Part shown: positions 29,201 through 34,376 of the stretch, one piece after another
How positions within the stretch are numbered: position 1 is the first letter of the stretch
Layout: each line of letters opens with the position of its first letter
Source: a bacterium
GTDB lineage: Bacteria > Patescibacteriota > Minisyncoccia > Phycocordibacterales > PALSA-1337
Reading direction: 5' to 3'
Assembly (NCBI GenBank): GCA_025355565.1
Contig: JANXZK010000007.1
Location: forward strand, 1-34,376
DNA: 34,376 bases
The notes under the pieces: model-generated
What the model saw: the letters and a program-made list of their open reading frames with translations, nothing else
Told to the model about the DNA's origin: nothing
The model's database searches: none
Program-made: the position numbers and the translations under genes

Positions 29201-29500
29201 TTCATAGTTCTGCTTGTTGTTCTTGGCAAAATGCTCATCATACTTCGGGCGGACGAGCTCCATATGACTGAATGACAGCTCAAATTTCTTTTCAGCGTAG
29301 TCTTTGATCGGAGAGAACTCCTTCAAGAGCGCAGGCAGACCTCTTTCCATGAGGTCAGTGAAAGAAAGCAACTGTGACTCTACTAGATGCGGCATCTCTG
29401 CGAGCGGGACTTTGTATTTGGAAAAATATTTCTTCGGACGGTTCGTCGCGGATGTTACCGGAACTGATGCCCCCTTCACGAATGTAGTAGATGTTGTCAT
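26273..29500 (-). CDS. rpoB: DNA-directed RNA polymerase subunit beta
   Basis: [78 protein letters not shown]. Confidence 0.98.
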   Translation of the reverse strand: [1075 protein letters not shown]

Positions 29501-29639
29501 AGTGTATTTATTAAAATATTAAAGCCTGACACGAGTCACTTTTAAAAACGAAAGATCAACTAATATATTCAACCGACGAGCACGAGACAGAACGCAAAAT
29601 TCGCCGTCAAAGAAAACGGTTGCTTTTAGACCAGCCTTA

Positions 29640-29730
29640 TATTGAGATTATCACAGTTAGGATTAATGTTGTACCTTACTAATCCTCCGCGTGCCAGGCA
29701 GAACACAATCTGCGAAGTTAGATGGAGCCT
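29640..29730. other. Possible structured rpoB leader
   Basis: aggatta (29659-29665)/taatcct (29680-29686); gcaga-acacaa-tctgc inside aggc...gcct. Confidence 0.3.
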
Positions 29731-29776
29731 AGCATACCCTATTTACGAAGTCAATGGGGATAACCTGTTATAAGGG

Positions 29777-30523
29777 TTATGGTGACTTTTTCACCCCCTT
29801 CCTCATCGTCCTCCATTCATCCATCTTTGCGTGATGACCACTCAATAGGATTTTCGGCACTCTATACTTCTTCCCTTTGAATTCGATGACTTCGGGCCGT
29901 GTGTAGACATCTGGACTGGCGATCCTGGACTCTTCGACAGATAGATGATCCCCAAGCACGCCTTTTATGCGCCTTGAAATGGTGTCGATCATGATCATCG
30001 CCGGCAATTCTCCACCAGTCAAGACATACGGACCAACAGAGATGTCAACCATCGGAAAAGCTCTCTTGACTCGAGCGTCTATTCCTTCATATCTGCCGCA
30101 GACAAAAATGATGTCCGTGTATTTCTTGAGCTTTTCGGCAACATCATTCGTGAACTGTTCACCAGAAGGACTAAAAAAAACAATTTTGATTTTTGGATTT
30201 CGAGCTTTGGATTTGTTTAGAGTTTCGTGCTTAGAATTTAGAGCTTTTGCGACCCCTAGTGCTGCTTCAATCGCTCTCATTACTGGTAACGCCTCTATGA
30301 CCATCCCGGGACCACCACCGTATGGTTTATTATCCACGCGTCTCTCTGAGTAAGTCATCTTCCCATCCGTTTTCGCCAGATCCTCGGCAGACATGGCGAA
30401 ATCTCGCGGATTGTAATATTCGACGGCGATATATCCGTCTTCTTTGGCGCGCTTCAAGATAGATTCATTCAAATATGGATCGAGGCTTGCCGGAAACAAT
30501 GTGATTATATGAAATGTGATCAT
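29777..30523 (-). CDS. trmD: tRNA (guanine-N1)-methyltransferase with inserted segment
   Basis: MITFHIITLFPASLDPYLNESILKRA, KPYGGGPGMVIEALPVM, VCGRYEGIDARV, ISVGPYVLTGGELPAMIMID. Confidence 0.96.
   Translation of the reverse strand: MITFHIITLFPASLDPYLNESILKRAKEDGYIAVEYYNPRDFAMSAEDLAKTDGKMTYSERRVDNKPYGGGPGMVIEALPVMRAIEAALGVAKALNSKHETLNKSKARNPKIKIVFFSPSGEQFTNDVAEKLKKYTDIIFVCGRYEGIDARVKRAFPMVDISVGPYVLTGGELPAMIMIDTISRRIKGVLGDHLSVEESRIASPDVYTRPEVIEFKGKKYRVPKILLSGHHAKMDEWRTMRKGVKKSP
30181..30247. repeat. AT-rich degenerate repeat inserted in frame in trmD
   Basis: caattttgatttttggatttcgagctttggatttgtttagagtttcgtgcttagaatttagagctttt; encodes KALNSKHETLNKSKARNPKIKI. Confidence 0.7.
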
Positions 30524-30533
30524 TGATCACTTC

Positions 30534-30896
30534 TTACCCCAATTTGAGATCTGCCATCGCTTCATCGACTGTCTTTGAGTTCGGTGTGACGAGAGGAACT
30601 GCTGGAGTTGATGCCGCATCTGCTGCCATGCGCTCTGGAGAACGTAGGCCCCCGACTGGCTCGTTGATCTTCAGATTGACGCGAGAGTTATTCTTCATTC
30701 CGACGACACGTAGGAGCGTCCTGATCGCCTTGGCTGTGTTTCCCTCACGACCAATGATCTTGCCCATGTCAGCTGCGCCAACCTCGAGTGTGAGCAGTAC
30801 CCCCATCTCATCTACCGTGCGAGTTGTTTTGACATCTCCGGGATTGTCGACAAGCGCCTTGATAACGTAATCTAGAAATTCTTGATCTTTCTGCAT
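30534..30896 (-). CDS. KH-domain RNA-binding protein (KhpA/YlqC-like)
   Basis: 'DMGKIIGREGNTAKAIRTLLRV' GxxG KH motif; adjacent to rpsP and trmD. Confidence 0.85.
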   Translation of the reverse strand: MQKDQEFLDYVIKALVDNPGDVKTTRTVDEMGVLLTLEVGAADMGKIIGREGNTAKAIRTLLRVVGMKNNSRVNLKINEPVGGLRSPERMAADAASTPAVPLVTPNSKTVDEAMADLKLG

Positions 30897-30924
30897 AGTA
30901 TCTTATTTATTAATTCATAATATT

Positions 30925-30980
30925 GTACAGTTAACATGCTGTACTGGGGTGTAGTGTAGCAAATGCCAAACATGCTGGCA
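30925..30980. other. Two intergenic hairpins sharing an AACATG loop core
   Basis: gtacag-ttaacatg-ctgtac (30925-30944) and tgcca-aacatgc-tggca (30964-30980). Confidence 0.5.
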
Positions 30981-30984
30981 ATCG

Positions 30985-31016
30985 ATACTACTATACTGTA
31001 ATACTACTATACTGTA
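30985..31016. repeat. 16 bp perfect tandem duplication spanning the rpsP stop
   Basis: atactactatactgta x2 (30985-31000, 31001-31016). Confidence 0.9.
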
Positions 31017-31366
31017 GCCGTGGCTTCCGCAGGAGCGGCCGCTGGCTTTGCTTCCTCTTTCTTTGCTTCCTCGACTTTCTTTATAGGTGACTTCTTTGGT
31101 AGAGCATTCAGCTTCTTGCCCACGATGATCTTTTGACCGACTAGAAAATTGTGGAGAGTGAGCGAGAGCTTGGCACCCTTTGTCATCCATTGTTTGATGG
31201 CTTCTGTATCCAACTGCTTCTTGGCGTCGTTCTTGAGACGTGTATCATACCATCCGAGATTCCTGAGATATTTGCCGCTCTTTGGACCATTTTTGGAATC
31301 CGTCAAAACCACGCGAAAAGTCGGTTCGTGTTTGCGGCCTGTGCGCTGTAAGCGGATCATTAACAT
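31007..31366 (-). CDS. rpsP: Ribosomal protein bS16 with K/E/A-rich C-terminal tail
   Basis: MIRLQRTGRKHEPTFRVVLTDSKNGPKSGKYLRNLGWYDTR. Confidence 0.95.
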   Translation of the reverse strand: MLMIRLQRTGRKHEPTFRVVLTDSKNGPKSGKYLRNLGWYDTRLKNDAKKQLDTEAIKQWMTKGAKLSLTLHNFLVGQKIIVGKKLNALPKKSPIKKVEEAKKEEAKPAAAPAEATATV

Positions 31367-31384
31367 ATATGAGACAATACTCTA

Positions 31385-32584
31385 TCAGATTGCCAAGATT
31401 TTCGCAATACATCTCAATGTCTTCGTGATATCTCTTTTTTTCGTCCACCTTCCGAATGAGAACCTGACAGATGTCATACTATCGCCGCCAATCGCTTTCA
31501 ATACATAGGACTCATCAAGGTCGCGAAGACACGAGCTTTTGGTGGACACAGCTATACCTCTAGCATCCAATTGTAGAACGAAGAATTCGTTGTCTATGCC
31601 AGGAATGGATATATTCAAGATATGTGGCGAAACTAACACTTCATCTGTAGGGTGCCTCCTATCGACAGTTTCTGATGGACCATTTACTCTCATATCTGGT
31701 CGAATCTTTTTCAATCCTTCAACCATCATCTTCCTCTGCGCGCAAACATTTTCCATCATGTTCTTTACCTTTTCCATTTTTATGATCTCTAAAGCCTTCG
31801 CCAGTCCTGCTATACCAGGAATATTTTCCGTACCTGATCTCATACCAGATTCCTGACCTCCGCCATAAATGATCGGTGCTATCGGCGTGCCGCGCTTTAC
31901 ATATAGCGCGCCAACCCCTCGTGGACCATAGACTTTGCTTCCATCCAAGGTGAGCAGATCTACGCCGAGTTTTTCGACAAAAAGATCATCATAAAGCGCC
32001 GCTTGTGCAGCGTCCGTATGAAAAAGCGGATATTGCCGCGCCAGCTTCTCTCTTGCATGTCTTATAACCTTTGCAATATCTCTAATAGGTTCGATCGTCC
32101 CAATTTCATTATTTACCGTCATTATGGAAACAAGAAAGGTATTTGGTCTAATCGATTTCTCTAGTTCGTCAAGAGAGATCCTGCCATTCGGACCAACGCC
32201 AAGCCGCGTCACTTCGATACCTTGTCTTTCTAGCACATTCGCACATTCAATGATCGACGAATGTTCAATTGCGGAGATTATCAGATGGGGCTTTTTTATT
32301 CCGCTAATGCGAGCGCCAGCCAATGCACCTTGCAAAGCTAAATTATTGGCCTCCGTGCCACCGCTTGTGAAAACGATTTCGTCAGAAAGCGCGTGGATGA
32401 AATCTGCCGTGCCTTTGCGCGCCCTGTCCAACACCTTCCGCGCTTCCACACCCTCTCGGTACCACGAAGAAGGATTGGCGTATTTCGATACAAAAAATCT
32501 CTTCATCTCACGGATGACGCGAGGATCTATAGGGGTGAGTGATGCGTAATCAAGATATATGCGCCTTCTAGATATTCGAAACAT
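31385..32584 (-). CDS. Cysteine desulfurase (IscS/NifS family)
   Basis: YLDYASLTPIDPRV, FTSGGTEANNLAL, HTDAAQAA, LDGSKVYGPRGVGALYV (PLP Lys), STKSSCLRD (Cys loop); start at MFRISRRRIYLDYA. Confidence 0.92.
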   Translation of the reverse strand: MFRISRRRIYLDYASLTPIDPRVIREMKRFFVSKYANPSSWYREGVEARKVLDRARKGTADFIHALSDEIVFTSGGTEANNLALQGALAGARISGIKKPHLIISAIEHSSIIECANVLERQGIEVTRLGVGPNGRISLDELEKSIRPNTFLVSIMTVNNEIGTIEPIRDIAKVIRHAREKLARQYPLFHTDAAQAALYDDLFVEKLGVDLLTLDGSKVYGPRGVGALYVKRGTPIAPIIYGGGQESGMRSGTENIPGIAGLAKALEIIKMEKVKNMMENVCAQRKMMVEGLKKIRPDMRVNGPSETVDRRHPTDEVLVSPHILNISIPGIDNEFFVLQLDARGIAVSTKSSCLRDLDESYVLKAIGGDSMTSVRFSFGRWTKKRDITKTLRCIAKILAI

Positions 32585-32594
32585 GTCAGATGAT

Positions 32595-34100
32595 CTATAT
32601 AGCTGGTGTCGACGAAGCCAAGGACACATAACAATACTTCAACGCATAGTCGACCATGATCGCGCCAAGCGCTTGTTTTGTGACTGAGTTTTTCGGACAG
32701 CTCTGCTTCTTACCGGATACGATATTACCGTGGCTATAACTATATGCTCCCTCGAACGAAGCAACGACATGTTCCTTAGACACTGGAGCATAGCAGAAAC
32801 TGAGAAGATAATCTCCGGGGAATTTCCTCTCTTCACCACCACCAAAGATACTATTCATCATTCTCACAGGAGGTAATGACTGTACGATAGACATGCCTGG
32901 GATAGATTCCATACTAGGAAGACCTGGGATCGTAAGCGCGGCGGCACCATTGGTCGGGCTCGAACCATAGACCCGCTTGGCTGTATATCCAGTCGGACAG
33001 GCTCTCTTGTTATCTGCTAGGGGATTTGTGAATGATTTGTATGGTGTACCGAACATACCACCGAACTGAGCTACTGGCTCGACCGAGTCTGACTTACCTA
33101 GACACATATACAAAGCATAATCTAAATATTGTGTGCCAAGTATCGGATACGCCGTATATCCGGTCGGGCATGCCTTCTTGTTTCCTGCGAGAGGATTTGT
33201 ATATGTGTCGGCATTGATCAAACCCCCGGACCCATTGCCTGTGCCGTACATACCGCCGAAATAGTACTGCCCCGTGCTTGTCGAGGAGCCTGCACCGCCT
33301 CCATTCGTAGTTGATGCGGAATCTAACAATGACTGTGTATATGATCCAGGTACATAATCTGGATAAGCACTGTTGTTGAGATTTGGAGCTAGATTACCGT
33401 TTTGAGTAGAAGTAGCATGACTGGACGTCGCAGTCAGAGCTGTACCAGCGGTACCATTAGGCGTACTACTACCAGAAGATGAATGACTGGAACTGCCAGT
33501 AATATTCGGATTCCCTTGCGTATTATATGAATTGGAATTGTTCTGTGCAAATAAACTATTTGAGAAAGTTCCTGGCACATATGTGGAAGAAGAACTCCTA
33601 GGACTACAGATCATATTGGCCGGACAAACGGGCGTTGTAGAACTTGTGACTGGTGCCCTGAGGGTGCAGATCATCCCAGAAGGACATTGCACCGATGGAT
33701 TCGGGCCACCTGCTTGCGATGTTGTATATATTCCAGCGCAGCCATACAAACTGTTTATTTTCATCCTGGACGAAGGACCGAAAAACCCTGTACCGCTCAC
33801 GAGACCATTTGGCACCAAGATATCTGCTGGATATTTTTCTTGAAACGCTTTTACCGCATTAAAAACAGCCGTATCATATGTGGTTATCACTGTACCAGAA
33901 GTCCACAGTCCTTCACGAGAAAGATCGCTCGCCAACGCGGCGGCTTCATATGTTGACAAGTCCATACCTAGACGGAGGTCCCTGGTAAATGTGAAGCAGG
34001 ATGTCTGCGCACTGGAGACTGAAGGAGCAAATGATGTGATAAATATAACGGCAGTAATAGTTGTCACCACAATACTTACAAAAGTTAAGTCTTTATTCAT
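32595..34100 (-). CDS. Secreted peptidoglycan-binding-like protein with C-terminal cysteine repeat motifs
   Basis: MNKDLTFVSIVVTTITAVIFITSFAPSVSSAQ signal; PGBD-like 'STYEAAALASDLSREGLW...YDTAVFNAVKAFQEKYPADIL'; three C-P-x...Y/DYAL.xC repeats. Confidence 0.75.
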   Translation of the reverse strand: MNKDLTFVSIVVTTITAVIFITSFAPSVSSAQTSCFTFTRDLRLGMDLSTYEAAALASDLSREGLWTSGTVITTYDTAVFNAVKAFQEKYPADILVPNGLVSGTGFFGPSSRMKINSLYGCAGIYTTSQAGGPNPSVQCPSGMICTLRAPVTSSTTPVCPANMICSPRSSSSTYVPGTFSNSLFAQNNSNSYNTQGNPNITGSSSHSSSGSSTPNGTAGTALTATSSHATSTQNGNLAPNLNNSAYPDYVPGSYTQSLLDSASTTNGGGAGSSTSTGQYYFGGMYGTGNGSGGLINADTYTNPLAGNKKACPTGYTAYPILGTQYLDYALYMCLGKSDSVEPVAQFGGMFGTPYKSFTNPLADNKRACPTGYTAKRVYGSSPTNGAAALTIPGLPSMESIPGMSIVQSLPPVRMMNSIFGGGEERKFPGDYLLSFCYAPVSKEHVVASFEGAYSYSHGNIVSGKKQSCPKNSVTKQALGAIMVDYALKYCYVSLASSTPAI

Positions 34101-34125
34101 AAATATAAAATTATCGTCGCTAAAT

Positions 34126-34374
34126 TTATAATACAAAATATCTGCTTATATAGCTACGTATAATTGTACCATATAGAAAAGCTGCGGCAATGGCTGCGGC
34201 AAATGTGCTACCGCAAATGAAAGCTATAATGTAGCCTGTCAGACCAAAGCTGAAATGACATCTGTTGTAGTCTGAATTAATGTGTTCCTGTTTTATGTGC
34301 TCGGCGAAATTTTTTTCAAGAATTCCATCTTCTCCAAGGATGATCTTTGGGTGGTATCCTTGGCGGTTTTCGTG
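34126..34374 (-). CDS. 3' fragment of the same gene as at the left end, with hydrophobic C-terminus
   Basis: HENRQGYHPKIILGEDGILEKNFAEHIKQEHINSDYNRCHFSFGLTGYIIAFICGSTFAAAIAAAFLYGTIIRSYISRYFVL*. Confidence 0.6.
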   Translation of the reverse strand, partial: HENRQGYHPKIILGEDGILEKNFAEHIKQEHINSDYNRCHFSFGLTGYIIAFICGSTFAAAIAAAFLYGTIIRSYISRYFVL

Positions 34375-34376
34375 TC
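34236..34376. repeat. Terminal inverted repeat, right copy
   Basis: Exact reverse complement of 1..141. Confidence 0.97.

Noticed and set aside
1-34376. Complete linear plasmid/virus with terminal inverted repeats
   Set aside because: Content is chromosomal core (rpoB, rpoC, rpoD, dnaG, hisS, trmD, rpsP) with no capsid or terminal-protein genes recognised; the repeat length equals a typical assembly k-mer.
1-34376. CRISPR arrays, transposons, tRNA/rRNA genes
   Set aside because: No regularly spaced direct repeats with spacers, no transposase motifs and no recognisable tRNA/rRNA signatures by eye; a tRNAscan/Infernal run would be needed to exclude short RNAs.

Overview
This 34.4 kb contig looks like part of a Patescibacteria/CPR (Parcubacteria-like) genome. 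That placement is inference, from the short ComEC, the 'GFTLIEILVVIGIIAILATVVLVAVNPARQ' pilin and the 'QKGFVAPLLIA' membrane anchor; I could not run a phylogeny. Most content is core housekeeping. The + strand carries typA, hisS, an RNase H-like exonuclease and a DsbA-like protein. The - strand carries rpsP, a KH protein, trmD, rpoB, a secreted protein, rpoC, dnaG, rpoD, a UvrD/RecB-like helicase-nuclease, a large M64-like metalloprotease, a cysteine desulfurase, pilin, comEC and a sigma4/HARE-HTH fusion. The unusual content is in repeats and architecture: (1) an in-frame ~146 bp palindromic element with three nested hairpins inside dnaG, resembling Rickettsia palindromic elements in style, with related elements between dnaG and rpoD and possibly at the left contig end; (2) an in-frame AT-rich degenerate repeat inside trmD; (3) exact 141 bp inverted repeats at the two contig ends, likely an assembly k-mer boundary inside a larger inverted repeat, carrying the same gene with two different C-termini; (4) two 76 bp GATAAAA-array direct repeats flanking a half-length SOD-like ORF plus comEC; (5) a secreted-protein gene inserted between rpoB and rpoC; (6) a GC-rich lipoprotein cassette with its own promoter and terminator behind a C9 tract; (7) several genes predicted to give leaderless mRNAs. 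I recognised no tRNA, rRNA, CRISPR array or transposase.
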